A DNA stretch of 50,764 nt. It comes from Ignavibacteriales bacterium. Its GTDB lineage: Bacteria > Bacteroidota > Ignavibacteria > Ignavibacteriales > SURF-24. The translations under genes were made by a program, and so were the position numbers. The notes beneath the pieces were generated by a model that searched no databases, was not told the origin of the DNA, and saw only the letters and a list, made by a program, of their open reading frames with translations. Below are positions 34,981 to 44,589 of the stretch, one piece after another. The stretch is taken from contig QZKB01000003.1 of assembly GCA_003599415.1 (NCBI GenBank), forward strand, positions 1 through 50,764, written 5' to 3'. Each line of letters starts with the position of its first letter. The stretch's first letter is position 1.

Positions 34981-37900
34981 TTACTTTACCAGTAACATCT
35001 TTTTAACAAGCTTCTGGTTGTTCCAGGTAAGTTGGTAAATATAAACACCAGTTGAAAAATCGCCTGCATTCCAATCAATTGTATAATTGCCGGCTTTCCT
35101 TTCACCATCAATAAGTGTTATTATTTCCTGACCAAGAACATCAAATATCTTTAGTTGAACAAATCCTTCCTGCGGAAGAGCAAAAGATATTCTTGTTGCA
35201 GGATTAAAAGGATTAGGATAGTTCTGAGACAATTCAAATTTATCCGGGATAATTTCCTTTTCACTTACATCAGTAAGTATTTCCAAAGTTTTAGTTGGTG
35301 CAATTTCCATGTTGCCCACATTATCCTGAGATAGAACGTAGAATTTATAAACTATGTTTGGTTCAACTGGTACGCGGACAGACTGACTGTCTACGGTAGC
35401 TGCAACGGTAAAGGGACCATCATTATTAGAAACATACACAGTTGAATTTTTAACTCCTGCGCCGGCACCATCTTCTTTGCTCCAGGTTAACTCAACTTCA
35501 TTTTCTCCGGCAACTCTGTATAATTCCTGCGGTGTGGTTACCGGTGGATCGAAATCAAGTGTATTAATGAAATCATTTGTTGCAAGCCATGGATTCAAAT
35601 CAAATTTTATAACAGCGTGGTTTTTGATTGCAGTTCCTGTAGGCAAATTGTTTTTTGGTCGAACCCAGAACTGAACGTAACCTTCACCTTCAGGTGGATT
35701 AACATTCGGAACTAATTCAATCCCGGTAAATTGCCATTTTAAAATATTTCCGGTTTGTGTAGCAATTCCCAACGAATGACTCATCGCGCCGAACTCAACT
35801 GTATTTATATCAAAAACATTTTCGTCAAGAGTATCAACAACAATAATTTCATAAGCGGGCGCCGTAGCTTCCTTTTTATTCTCAAAATAAATAGTGTAGT
35901 TCATTGGTGCTGATGTAGCCATAAATCCATTAGTGCCATATCCTGCCGGACCTTCCTTTGCGTTCGGATCCCAGGATGTCACTTTAGTAAGTTCTTTCTC
36001 CTTTTTATCAAAGTTACCATTTACATAATCCTTCATACCTTTAAAAGCATTACCCATACAATTATAAATATCCTTAGCAAGAGTAACGGGCCAAACAGCA
36101 ACTCCTACAGTTTTTTTAATAATTTCTGCCCCGGCTTTTTTTCCAACACTCTTTATTCCATTTTCAACTGTTGTGGATTTTTTAATACTATTACCAACTA
36201 CCTTAACAGTAGCGTCGGCAAGTGATTCATTATTGCTAACTGGCCGCCACATTTCATAGCAGCCTTCAACCATAGTATTGGTAACCCAGTCAGTTAATAT
36301 TGCCCCGCCAAGCCATAAAGCTGCAGCGGTAAAGGTAATTAACTCATTTGTTTTTCCTAACTGATAACCTGGTTCTGCTGTTAATATTACATCAAATGAT
36401 CTTACTTCCTTTGGCTGAAGAGGTTGAGCAATAAGAATAACTTCATCTTTATAACCATCATACGTTAAGGAATCAACCGGTATTTCAATAATATTTCCGG
36501 TTGCAATTTCTTTTGTGAAAACTGATTTAATATGAACACCGCGATTTGTATTCAGTTGAAGAACAAAATAATCAGTCGGCAAATTACTGTTATTCCAATA
36601 GGAAACAGTATACCTGTTTGGTGGTCCTACACGAATCTGGTATCTGCCTCCGACAGCAACAGAAATTGATGGGACATAAACAATATTTCCGGAGCTTAAA
36701 ATAATATCTCCAAAACCTTCTGTAATTGGATAAGAATCATTGCCCACGGTAACAGTGTTATTAACAACATCCCTTGTAATGTTTAATGGATTTGATATTT
36801 TCTTCCATGTCCGGCCTTCATCCAAGGAGAGATATGCTTCCAGAGTATTTTCATCATTTCCATTTAAGGAATTATCATCGTAATACAAAGTTGTAGTATA
36901 AGAACCAACCTGTCCATTGCCTGTTATACGCCACCATTGTTTGGTTGATGAAACCATTTCAGGATGAACAGAGTTTTGTGTAGTTCTTATTGAAACTGTA
37001 TCAACATTTTTTTTATCAATTAATTTTAATGATATAGCCGAGGCCGGCAAAAGACTTTGATCTCCGTTATACCGGGCATGATATTTTGAAAAGAATGTTC
37101 CGCTATTCGTTAATGCTCCACCGCTTTCAATTCTGCCGTAATTCTCCATTACAGATCCTTCCGGTATATTAAATGTGGCAATTGGATTGACATAAAAATA
37201 TTTTGAAGTTTTAAAATAGCCGTCAGCTTCCGATTTCCCTGCAAGAGGATCACCGCTTTGTTCTATTATAATTTCATTGGCAAAATTTCCTGAAATCTTA
37301 ACGTCTTTTCCGCCTGATCTTTGAATAATTCTGTAGCAGGAGATTTCATTATAATTGTAAATATCGCCTTCAACTATAAGTTTCAATCCGCCGTATTGAT
37401 TTTTAATTATGCCTGAGTTAAATAAATGGCCATACACAGTCAGGTCGCGTCCTGCACAGCATTCATCAGAAATTACTTTATCTTTTGCGACATATAAATC
37501 GCCAAGTACGTACACAGTACCAAATTCTGTTCTTGTTGTTCCGGTTAAAATTGGTGCGCCCTTCAGATTTGAAAGGAAGCGTCCGTTAAAATCAATTTCA
37601 CCAAATGATTTTACAAATCCCCCGCTTATATAAGTAGAGCTATTAACATTATTCAGTTTTGTCAGTTTGAAAGAACCCATATCCAGCGTATCATAATCCA
37701 TATAAAAGTTACAGGTTGAATCGATAATGATGTCATTCATTGCTATAATGCTTCCATTCGGATCTTTCCAAACACTACTGCAACTATAAGGGGAAAGACC
37801 ACCAATATATTGGTTACCGCTGCCAAAGAAATGGAGATTTAATTGAGACATAACAGAATTATTAATAACATTACCTTCAACTCTCATTGTTAAACCACCA

Positions 37901-39231
37901 TATGAGTTCTTAATTGTACCATCATTTATAAGATCACCTTTAACGGAGATTAACCTGCCTGAGCAACATTCATCTGTTATAATAGCCCCACTGCCAATAT
38001 GCATATTCTTTAGTACGTTTAAGCTTCCGAACTCGAGTGGTTTCTGGTTAACAAGCGTGAAGTTACCATCAAGGTCACAATGAATAACCGAATGTCCGCT
38101 AATATCAAGCAGTCCATCAGAATAAATTACACCATATCTAAACTCAGATGGGGATACAAGATTCTCAAATTTAGTGAGTTTATAATTACCCATATTAAGC
38201 GTATCAAGCCACAAATTGAAAGACGTAGTCGAATCAATCAGTAAATCACTTGCGGCTATAATTTGACCGTGCGGTTCCTTCCATATCCAGCTTGGACTAA
38301 ATTTTTGTGTACCGCTAATATATTGAGCAGTGTTACCTCCAAAACGCAGATTATACTGTATCATAACCCCGTTATTAACTACATTACCCATAACATTAAT
38401 ATCCAGACCGCCGAATGAATTTTTAATTGTGCCTTCGTTAAACAAATTTCCTTTTATCCAGATTGATCTGCCTGAACTTGGTTCATCTGTAATTACTGAA
38501 CCGGGTCCAATATGTAAATTTCCGTGAATAGTTATAGAACCAAATTGCAATGGTTGTTGATTAACTAAAGTGAATTCACCATCAAGATCGCTATGAAGTA
38601 CGCTGTTTCCGCTAATGTCTATTTGTCCGTTAGAGTAAATAACACCGTATCTGATTTCTGAAGCGCTTGTAACATTTCTAAGCTTTGTTAATTTAAAAGA
38701 GCCCATATTAAGAGTATCATAAGCCAGATCCATTGAACAGGTAGAATCTATAACGATATCGCTGTTGGCTATTATTTGTCCATCAGGTGCTTTCCAAATC
38801 CAGCCACAGCTAAATTTTTGTGTACCACCAATATACTGAGTATGATTACCGCTAAACTGAAGTCCGTTTTGTAAAAGTAAACCGTTGTTTGTAACATTCC
38901 CTTCAACATTAACCTGGACGCCACCCTGGCCGGGAGTGTTCATCACTGTACCATAATTAATTAGGTTGCCTTTTATAGTAATAGATCTTCCGGCGCAACA
39001 CTCATCGGCAATTGAGCCACCCGAATTAATAGTAAGATTATTACAAACCGTTGTACCAATAATTATAGGACCGTTTATAATCACATCATTAGTTTCACCC
39101 GGAATGACCCCACCGACCCAGGTATTTACATCATTCCAATGTCCACCGGTAGTTTTTGATGAAATGGTTTGAGCTATGTTAATTGTATATATAAATGTAA
39201 GAAGTGCGAAAAGACGTATAATTGTTTTCAT
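34981..39231 (-). CDS. Large secreted repeat protein with T9SS sorting domain
   Basis: ATG 39231 (1416 residues) is chosen because AGGAGA precedes it; the longer frame adds 14 unsupported residues. A signal peptide (1-20) leads to WNDVNTWVGGVIPGETNDVIING, a common start of cell-surface proteins in this group. Residues 76-588 are three tandem repeats of about 170 residues, plus a partial fourth to about 640, each opening DE(CC/PS)xGR and full of beta-strand G-N-L-x-N-x-G turns, suggesting a beta-helix. After about residue 1090 come SWDPNAKEGPAGYGT (a surface beta domain common in these bacteria), a fibronectin type III-like domain (about 1225-1320), and the T9SS sorting domain with NYPNPFNPATRI and final KMLLVK. 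Likely a surface adhesin or structural protein. Confidence 0.85.
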   Translation of the reverse strand: MKTIIRLFALLTFIYTINIAQTISSKTTGGHWNDVNTWVGGVIPGETNDVIINGPIIIGTTVCNNLTINSGGSIADECCAGRSITIKGNLINYGTVMNTPGQGGVQVNVEGNVTNNGLLLQNGLQFSGNHTQYIGGTQKFSCGWIWKAPDGQIIANSDIVIDSTCSMDLAYDTLNMGSFKLTKLRNVTSASEIRYGVIYSNGQIDISGNSVLHSDLDGEFTLVNQQPLQFGSITIHGNLHIGPGSVITDEPSSGRSIWIKGNLFNEGTIKNSFGGLDINVMGNVVNNGVMIQYNLRFGGNTAQYISGTQKFSPSWIWKEPHGQIIAASDLLIDSTTSFNLWLDTLNMGNYKLTKFENLVSPSEFRYGVIYSDGLLDISGHSVIHCDLDGNFTLVNQKPLEFGSLNVLKNMHIGSGAIITDECCSGRLISVKGDLINDGTIKNSYGGLTMRVEGNVINNSVMSQLNLHFFGSGNQYIGGLSPYSCSSVWKDPNGSIIAMNDIIIDSTCNFYMDYDTLDMGSFKLTKLNNVNSSTYISGGFVKSFGEIDFNGRFLSNLKGAPILTGTTRTEFGTVYVLGDLYVAKDKVISDECCAGRDLTVYGHLFNSGIIKNQYGGLKLIVEGDIYNYNEISCYRIIQRSGGKDVKISGNFANEIIIEQSGDPLAGKSEADGYFKTSKYFYVNPIATFNIPEGSVMENYGRIESGGALTNSGTFFSKYHARYNGDQSLLPASAISLKLIDKKNVDTVSIRTTQNSVHPEMVSSTKQWWRITGNGQVGSYTTTLYYDDNSLNGNDENTLEAYLSLDEGRTWKKISNPLNITRDVVNNTVTVGNDSYPITEGFGDIILSSGNIVYVPSISVAVGGRYQIRVGPPNRYTVSYWNNSNLPTDYFVLQLNTNRGVHIKSVFTKEIATGNIIEIPVDSLTYDGYKDEVILIAQPLQPKEVRSFDVILTAEPGYQLGKTNELITFTAAALWLGGAILTDWVTNTMVEGCYEMWRPVSNNESLADATVKVVGNSIKKSTTVENGIKSVGKKAGAEIIKKTVGVAVWPVTLAKDIYNCMGNAFKGMKDYVNGNFDKKEKELTKVTSWDPNAKEGPAGYGTNGFMATSAPMNYTIYFENKKEATAPAYEIIVVDTLDENVFDINTVEFGAMSHSLGIATQTGNILKWQFTGIELVPNVNPPEGEGYVQFWVRPKNNLPTGTAIKNHAVIKFDLNPWLATNDFINTLDFDPPVTTPQELYRVAGENEVELTWSKEDGAGAGVKNSTVYVSNNDGPFTVAATVDSQSVRVPVEPNIVYKFYVLSQDNVGNMEIAPTKTLEILTDVSEKEIIPDKFELSQNYPNPFNPATRISFALPQEGFVQLKIFDVLGQEIITLIDGERKAGNYTIDWNAGDFSTGVYIYQLTWNNQKLVKKMLLVK
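37300..39006 (-). repeat. Intragenic tandem repeats, three full units and one partial
   Basis: Units of about 171-173 codons begin at residues 76, 249, 420 and 589 of the large surface protein. The fourth stops after about 50 residues. Units share GN(L/V)-N-G turns, QYI(G/S)G, DTL(N/D)MG(S/N)(F/Y)KLTK and (N/D)ISG(N/H)SV. Units are diverged in DNA, so this is not a recent expansion. Confidence 0.85.
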
Positions 39232-39499
39232 GACTCTCCTCAATATCAATTTGTATAAATTTAGTTTGAACATGGTTCAAAACTATTTAAAAATCAATAG
39301 TTCATTTGAGTCATTTGAAAGAAACCACAAGATTAGGTAGGGAGAGATAAAATCAATCATTTTCATTAAACACTATTTCGAAGGGAAACTGAATCGCATT
39401 AATTTTATTGGCATCAAAGACAATAGTTATGACGCAGTGAAAGAAAGGGAATATTTTATTCTGTATCTTAAATCAATTTCAATTTCTTAAGAAGTTTGT

Positions 39500-40732
39500 T
39501 CATTTCTTTTCAGAAGGAATTTTGACTTGCCAAATCAGCTCCTGATCTTTTGTACCGTATAAATTTATTTTATTACTTTCCGTAACAACTGAAAAGTATT
39601 TACCGTCAGAACTAAAAGCCATTGCATAACTTTCACCTATATGTGGTATTGTTGGTGATGCTAAGGAAGTCTGCTTAAACTGATGGACTAGATTACCATC
39701 TCTAGAATCAACAAGAAAAACGCTATTATCTTTAAGACAAATAGCTATTAAATTTGAATCCGATGAAATTACTCTAAAGTCTGGAGAACTATCAAGTCTT
39801 TCATCGTTATTAGAATCATAAACCGATTCTTTCTGAAAAAATTCTCTTATCAGTTTTTTTTCAGGTATAGAATAAATTTTATACTTACCATCAAATGGAC
39901 CTATAATAATCTTTTTCTCATCACTACTGAAAAATGGAATTCCTCTAATTGCTTCATAAGGGATTGAGATTTCTTCATAAAGCTTATCTTGTTTTATATC
40001 CCATATGTAAAGATTATTTGGAATTGATCCTAAATAAAAAAGCCACTTTATTCCATACCAAAACATATCAATAGCAGTATAAAAACCTAGGTCGTCACCA
40101 TAACTGAATGTACGATACTTTCTTTTCCAATAAGCAAAGTATTTTCCATTCTTGCTCAATTCAAATCTGGAAAATTTGAGATCAGAATCGAATATTGAAG
40201 AAATCGAATTATTTCTTTTAATTAATATCCCTGTTTCTGCGTCAATAATAAGTGTATTCAATTGTGTAACACAGTTTATTTTTTTATCATCTTCGTCGTA
40301 AGTTAGTTTCAAACATGGTACATCATCATACCATTCTTTTTCCCAAGCCCATCGGTTTTCATCCAATAAATATTTTTTTATTGTTAAGTTACCTTCATTT
40401 TTATACCATTCACCTGAGGATGAAGACATTAAAACGAAACTCATACCATCGTGGCTTATATTAAATGCAAATATGCTTTTATCATTTTCAGATAAGGGTA
40501 TTTCCTTGATTATATTACCATTCTTTCTCGAAAGAAGCACTATAATATTTTTATTATAATAACTACTATCTCCCTTTGAATAGAATTGTTTTGTTACCAG
40601 AGTAATTAAATCATCATTTGAAGGAAGAAAATATAGAAAGTTATTGTAATAAGATTTCTCTAAAATAAAATCTTTTTGAGCAGAAACTTTAAAAGTTAAA
40701 TAAAATAGAATTATGAAAATGATTTTTTTCAT
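39500..40732 (-). CDS. Secreted WD40-like beta-propeller protein, unknown function
   Basis: A 410-residue protein with a signal peptide (MKKIIFIILFYLTFKVSAQ). The rest has repeated beta-strand patterns of propeller type: SHDGMSFVLMSSS, SKNGKYFAYWKRK, SSDEKKIIIGPFDGKYKIYSI, SSDSNLIAICLKDNSVFLVDSRDGNLVHQF, and SSDGKYFSVVTESNKINLYGTKDQELIWQV. The recurring S-x-D/N-G-K-Y-F with a tryptophan or tyrosine ending each blade is how quinoprotein/WD40-like propellers read. There is no T9SS domain and no catalytic motif that I can name. It sits alone between two T9SS-protein genes on the same strand, with gaps of 260-270 nt in which I see nothing else. Confidence 0.75.
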   Translation of the reverse strand: MKKIIFIILFYLTFKVSAQKDFILEKSYYNNFLYFLPSNDDLITLVTKQFYSKGDSSYYNKNIIVLLSRKNGNIIKEIPLSENDKSIFAFNISHDGMSFVLMSSSSGEWYKNEGNLTIKKYLLDENRWAWEKEWYDDVPCLKLTYDEDDKKINCVTQLNTLIIDAETGILIKRNNSISSIFDSDLKFSRFELSKNGKYFAYWKRKYRTFSYGDDLGFYTAIDMFWYGIKWLFYLGSIPNNLYIWDIKQDKLYEEISIPYEAIRGIPFFSSDEKKIIIGPFDGKYKIYSIPEKKLIREFFQKESVYDSNNDERLDSSPDFRVISSDSNLIAICLKDNSVFLVDSRDGNLVHQFKQTSLASPTIPHIGESYAMAFSSDGKYFSVVTESNKINLYGTKDQELIWQVKIPSEKK

Positions 40733-40992
40733 CTACTTATCTCTAAAATTTTGGTGTTACTAACCATTCATGAGTATGCCATAAAAATTTTACAGTTGTC
40801 AAGTACCATTCCGTGACACACATGTATATTTGCTTTACTTCTTAAATCCTAACTGTCTTTCTACATATTACAGACATTGAGGATCAATGTAATTATTTAA
40901 ATGTAAACCTTAAACTCTTAATAGTGATTTTATTTTTTCAAACATACAACTAAGATAAATTTAATGGAAGGATAAGTTTACTTTACAAAATC

Positions 40993-42108
40993 TTATTTTA
41001 TCACCAACATCTTTTTGGTTATAATAAAATCTCCAACACGCAGTTCATAAAAATACAATCCGCTGACATATTCCTGGGCATTAAATTCAACCTCATAATT
41101 ACCGGGAGATAATTCTTTGTTTATTAAAGTGATTATTTCTTTACCGAGAATATTGTATATCCGTAGAGACGTCATATATGACGTCTCTACATTTGGTAAC
41201 GTAAATTTTATTTTGGTAGTTGGATTAAAAGGATTAGGATAATTCTGCTCCAACTTAAAACCGAGCGGAGTCGAGGTATCTTCTTCAACTGAAGTTGTGT
41301 TGTATTCAGGTTTGCCGGCATTTGCCCAGGCAGTGTAAATTAATGAAGCTAAAACGTATGACGCATTTGAGAATAAATGATTTGAAAAACTTTTGCTATG
41401 GTTCCATAAAGCTGAGTAATATAAATCGCTTGATGAACTTCCCGATATATTCTGAGCAACTTTATCGGCAAGTAAAATCGAATCTGTGTATGGATAATTA
41501 TTGTAGAGAGTATTAAAAATAAAATTCCTGACATCATTAATGTACACTGCGGTTTTAATTTCAAACGAAACCTGACCGGCGTATTCATCTATTAAATCAT
41601 TTTCAAACCGCTGATGAAGTTCTTCATATATATCATAATCCTTCTTAAGATGATAAGGCATATGAGCATCACCAACATAATGCGCAAGGTCCGTAGCAAT
41701 TTGTTTTGCGTTTTTCCACTCCCGCCTTATTAAACAGTTCGTTAAAGAATCATAACACTGTATTATTGCCCAGGGTAAAATTCCTTCATCGTAAACGTAC
41801 TCTGCAGAGTAAAGTTGAATAAGCGAATCCAAATCCTGCGTAATATGACCATAGGCTAAAAATTCATAATACTGATCAAGGTTAATAGAATGCCGTGCAG
41901 CTTCGCCGGGATCATCATCTTTTCTATCATCTGCATCACCGGCATTATTAATCATATAGTTTTTCCAGTTTGAAAAATCATCCATCTCGGCAGGCAGGTA
42001 TTTAAACATATTAGAGTTTATAGTCTGATGCCCGATTTCACCCCATCCTGCTAGAAGTAATACAAAAGGAACAAAACAAGATCTTATCAACAGTGATTTT
42101 ATTTTCAT
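40993..42108 (-). CDS. S1/P1-type zinc nuclease with T9SS sorting domain
   Basis: A 371-residue secreted protein of the S1/P1 nuclease / phospholipase C fold. The signal peptide ends just before Trp22 (LLLAG/WGEIGH), so the mature N-terminus is the tryptophan that coordinates zinc in this family. Other ligands by position are His27, an Asp in GDADDRK, His73 (ARHSIN), His143, Asp147 and His153 (HYVGDAHMPYH), and His165. The last ligand, normally Asp in HxxxD, reads Glu169. Residues about 290-371 are a T9SS sorting domain with NYPNPFNPTTKI and a palindromic insert, nearly identical in DNA to that of the M1 peptidase. Predicted role: degradation of extracellular single-stranded nucleic acid or 3'-nucleotides. 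Confidence 0.9.
   Translation of the reverse strand: MKIKSLLIRSCFVPFVLLLAGWGEIGHQTINSNMFKYLPAEMDDFSNWKNYMINNAGDADDRKDDDPGEAARHSINLDQYYEFLAYGHITQDLDSLIQLYSAEYVYDEGILPWAIIQCYDSLTNCLIRREWKNAKQIATDLAHYVGDAHMPYHLKKDYDIYEELHQRFENDLIDEYAGQVSFEIKTAVYINDVRNFIFNTLYNNYPYTDSILLADKVAQNISGSSSSDLYYSALWNHSKSFSNHLFSNASYVLASLIYTAWANAGKPEYNTTSVEEDTSTPLGFKLEQNYPNPFNPTTKIKFTLPNVETSYMTSLRIYNILGKEIITLINKELSPGNYEVEFNAQEYVSGLYFYELRVGDFIITKKMLVIK
41163..41190. repeat. Perfect 28-bp palindrome inside the nuclease sorting-domain code, copy 2
   Basis: Half-site GTAGAGACGTCATA (41163-41176) followed by its exact reverse complement. Read in frame it gives VETSYMTSLR. The copy at 15217-15244 differs by one base. Confidence 0.92.
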
Positions 42109-42303
42109 CAGGAATTTATTTTTCTTTGACCATTAATATTTTGCGGCAAAAGTTATAGAAATGATTCTGCAATAACAAGGATAAAACCAGGCTTTAAAAT
42201 TTGCATCTGGGTACAAACGCATCAAATAAATCTTTTGCGGTTTGAAATGAAGACACAAATGAAATAAATCATTTTATCACTAAACGGTAAAAGAAATAAG
42301 TTC

Positions 42304-43197
42304 TTATTTATTCAGGTAAGCATCGTAAACTGTCTTAGCAATCTGAGCAATAACTTTCTCACGTGTTTCTTCATCAGCAGCAGCATCTGAAACAAAAACA
42401 ACAATTACAAAACCGCTTCCGTCATCAAGCTGAACAATACCAGCATCGTTTGTTGCAGCAGCAATACCATTTTCATCTTCACCTGATGACCCGGTTTTAT
42501 GAGCTACAACTGTTCCTTCCGTCAACAATCCTTTGATTCTTTTTGGTCCGGTGACTGTAGCTGCCATTATTCGCCAAAGATAATCTTTACTTGATTTAGA
42601 AAGGAAATCTTCATAGTAAAATCTATAAAGAAGTTCAGCCATTGCTAAAGGTGTGCTCCGGTTTTTATATTGAACCTGCCAGTCTTTATGCATCTCCTCT
42701 TCTGTAAAAGCAATATCAATATCTTCGATCCCAAGGTTATGAATATATTTATCCACTATTGCTGTTCCGCCCATTAAACGGAAAAGTATATCGCAACCAT
42801 TGTTATCACTCAAAGAAACGGTATTGGAAAGTATTTCATCAAGAGACAGAAAAACATTCCCATCAGGATATTTATCTCTTAACGGGCTCCAGGTATTCGG
42901 AAGTAAATCCGATTTACTTACAAATAATTTTTTATCAAGGGATATTTCGCCTTTATCAACTTTATCAAGAACTGCCAAAGCAAGAGGAAATTTATAAACA
43001 CTTTGCATTGGAAAATATTCATTTCCGCGAACGGTTAAAGTATCACTTGTTTTCAGGTTTATTACTGCTACACCAACTTTTCCTTTTGCCTGCTCAATAA
43101 TCTGAAGGGTTTTTATTCTGACAGAATCTGTTTGTGGAAATGATGCCGCATTAGAATAAATAAACAATATTAAAATAATTCTATTTAGAAGTTTCAT
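42304..43197 (-). CDS. bla: Class A beta-lactamase, subclass A2 (CfxA/PER/VEB-like)
   Basis: A 297-residue protein with a signal peptide. All class A motifs are present: S66-V-Y-K69 (Ambler 70-73), S130-D-N132, the omega loop T-E166-E-E-M-H170, and K234-T-G236; from residue 130 on the numbering happens to equal Ambler numbering. MH in place of LN after Glu166 is the mark of subclass A2, as in PER and related enzymes of Bacteroidota. A strong ribosome site GGGAGGA precedes the ATG. It hydrolyses beta-lactams in the periplasm; the spectrum (penicillins or cephalosporins) cannot be judged. No mobile element or regulator lies nearby, so it looks resident rather than acquired. Confidence 0.93.
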   Translation of the reverse strand: MKLLNRIILILFIYSNAASFPQTDSVRIKTLQIIEQAKGKVGVAVINLKTSDTLTVRGNEYFPMQSVYKFPLALAVLDKVDKGEISLDKKLFVSKSDLLPNTWSPLRDKYPDGNVFLSLDEILSNTVSLSDNNGCDILFRLMGGTAIVDKYIHNLGIEDIDIAFTEEEMHKDWQVQYKNRSTPLAMAELLYRFYYEDFLSKSSKDYLWRIMAATVTGPKRIKGLLTEGTVVAHKTGSSGEDENGIAAATNDAGIVQLDDGSGFVIVVFVSDAAADEETREKVIAQIAKTVYDAYLNK

Positions 43198-43302
43198 AAT
43201 TCCTCCCTAACATCCTTGATATTTTTCGTTGTAAAAATAAAGAATCCTGAATACATCAGCAGGAATATATTTCCGAAACTTTAATTATTGGCTTCAATTT
43301 TA

Positions 43303-44322
43303 CTATTCATTATGTGCAATAATTCCGTAAAAAGTGCTGCCGGGTAAAAATTGGTGCGATTCAATTTTTTTAAAGCCGCAATCCTTTAATAACAATTCTG
43401 TTTCTTCCAGTTCGGGAAGAGGCGTCAATCCTTTTAACGAACAATTGACGAGATTGAGATTAGCCGAACCAAGATCTTTTCCTCTGCTGTTGAAACTCAT
43501 TGCTAATGCAAGTACACCTGAAGAATTTAATTTCATCTGGAGTGTTTTCAGCAGATCAACTCTTTCTTCTTCTCTGAAATAATACAAGAGATTATTCATA
43601 GTGATTAAATCAAATGAGTCATTCAACTGATTACCAATTTCTCTTATATCACCCTGCAGAATTCTGAACCGATCCGAGAGTCCCCAACCAGAAATATTTT
43701 CAATTGCCTGCCGGACCACTTCTTTATCAATATCCAATCCAACTCCTGTTGTATTTGGATTTGACTCAAATGTACTTTTTAGCAAAATACCGGAACCGCA
43801 TCCAATATCAAGCATCCTGTTGGATTTTTTGTTTCTCACAATGTTTAAAATAAATTGTCTTATTACAGGCTCTGTAATTTTTGAAACTCTTGCAACCACG
43901 TCTCCAATTTTATTCAGATCGTCACCAAGCTCAGCACCGCAAATGCGTTCACTGATATTTCTGTATGCATCACTGTAATAAGTAATGTTAGCCTGAATTA
44001 CTGCCGCAAGTAAATCACCGTTTACTCCTATAATTGCTTTTGATCTTTTTCCCCTTAAACTGAATAAACCATTTTCATATTTAAGTTCTTTTACTGCAAG
44101 CCCAACCTGTAAAAGCGCATCAAGTGTTTCAGACCGTTTTACTTTTAGTTTTTCAATTAAAGTTTCTTTACTGCATGGCACAGTAAGCTCCTTCAATAAT
44201 CCTGATTCATAAGCTGAATAAATAAAGTGCAGCCTTATAAATGACCGCCAGTCTTTCATTATTGAGGAGAGTCCTTCGATTTTTAAAATATTCAAAACAG
44301 GAAGTACGTATTTCAGTTTCAT
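43303..44322 (-). CDS. Winged-helix-containing class I SAM methyltransferase
   Basis: A 339-residue protein. The N-terminal third (about residues 25-110, FIYSAYESGLLKELTVPCSKETLIEKLKVKRSETLDALLQVG) is a helix-turn-helix-like dimerisation domain of the kind found in small-molecule O-methyltransferases. The catalytic part has motif I MLDIGCGSGIL, the acidic GLDIDKEVV, QGDIRE and FDLITMNNLLYYF, with STFYGIIAHNE at the end. Such proteins methylate quinones, phenolics or secondary metabolites. There are no biosynthetic neighbours, so the substrate is unknown. It is separated from the beta-lactamase by 105 nt and need not be linked with it. Confidence 0.82.
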   Translation of the reverse strand: MKLKYVLPVLNILKIEGLSSIMKDWRSFIRLHFIYSAYESGLLKELTVPCSKETLIEKLKVKRSETLDALLQVGLAVKELKYENGLFSLRGKRSKAIIGVNGDLLAAVIQANITYYSDAYRNISERICGAELGDDLNKIGDVVARVSKITEPVIRQFILNIVRNKKSNRMLDIGCGSGILLKSTFESNPNTTGVGLDIDKEVVRQAIENISGWGLSDRFRILQGDIREIGNQLNDSFDLITMNNLLYYFREEERVDLLKTLQMKLNSSGVLALAMSFNSRGKDLGSANLNLVNCSLKGLTPLPELEETELLLKDCGFKKIESHQFLPGSTFYGIIAHNE

Positions 44323-44589
44323 GGTTAACCTCTTTTGTTACATAAAAACGACAATCACATTATTTTCTAAGTACCAGGAATAGCCTGTTAAATTGCGCGT
44401 TAGATTATTAAAGAATTCAGTTAATATCATTTGTAAAATTTAATGATCCCGGGATGTGAGTTGGGTATAAACCCGTGCTTATAAAATTATAAGGAAAAAT
44501 AAATTCATTCCCAATTGCAGGTTAACTTTGTAATAAAAATTTTTTGTACAGTAAACTAATTATATATATTTCAAGTAAGCTTGATCAAT

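Noticed and set aside
44523..44532. TAACTTTG on the plus strand resembling a -7 promoter element
   Set aside because: No plus-strand gene follows for more than 4 kb and the spacing to a TTTG is not right.
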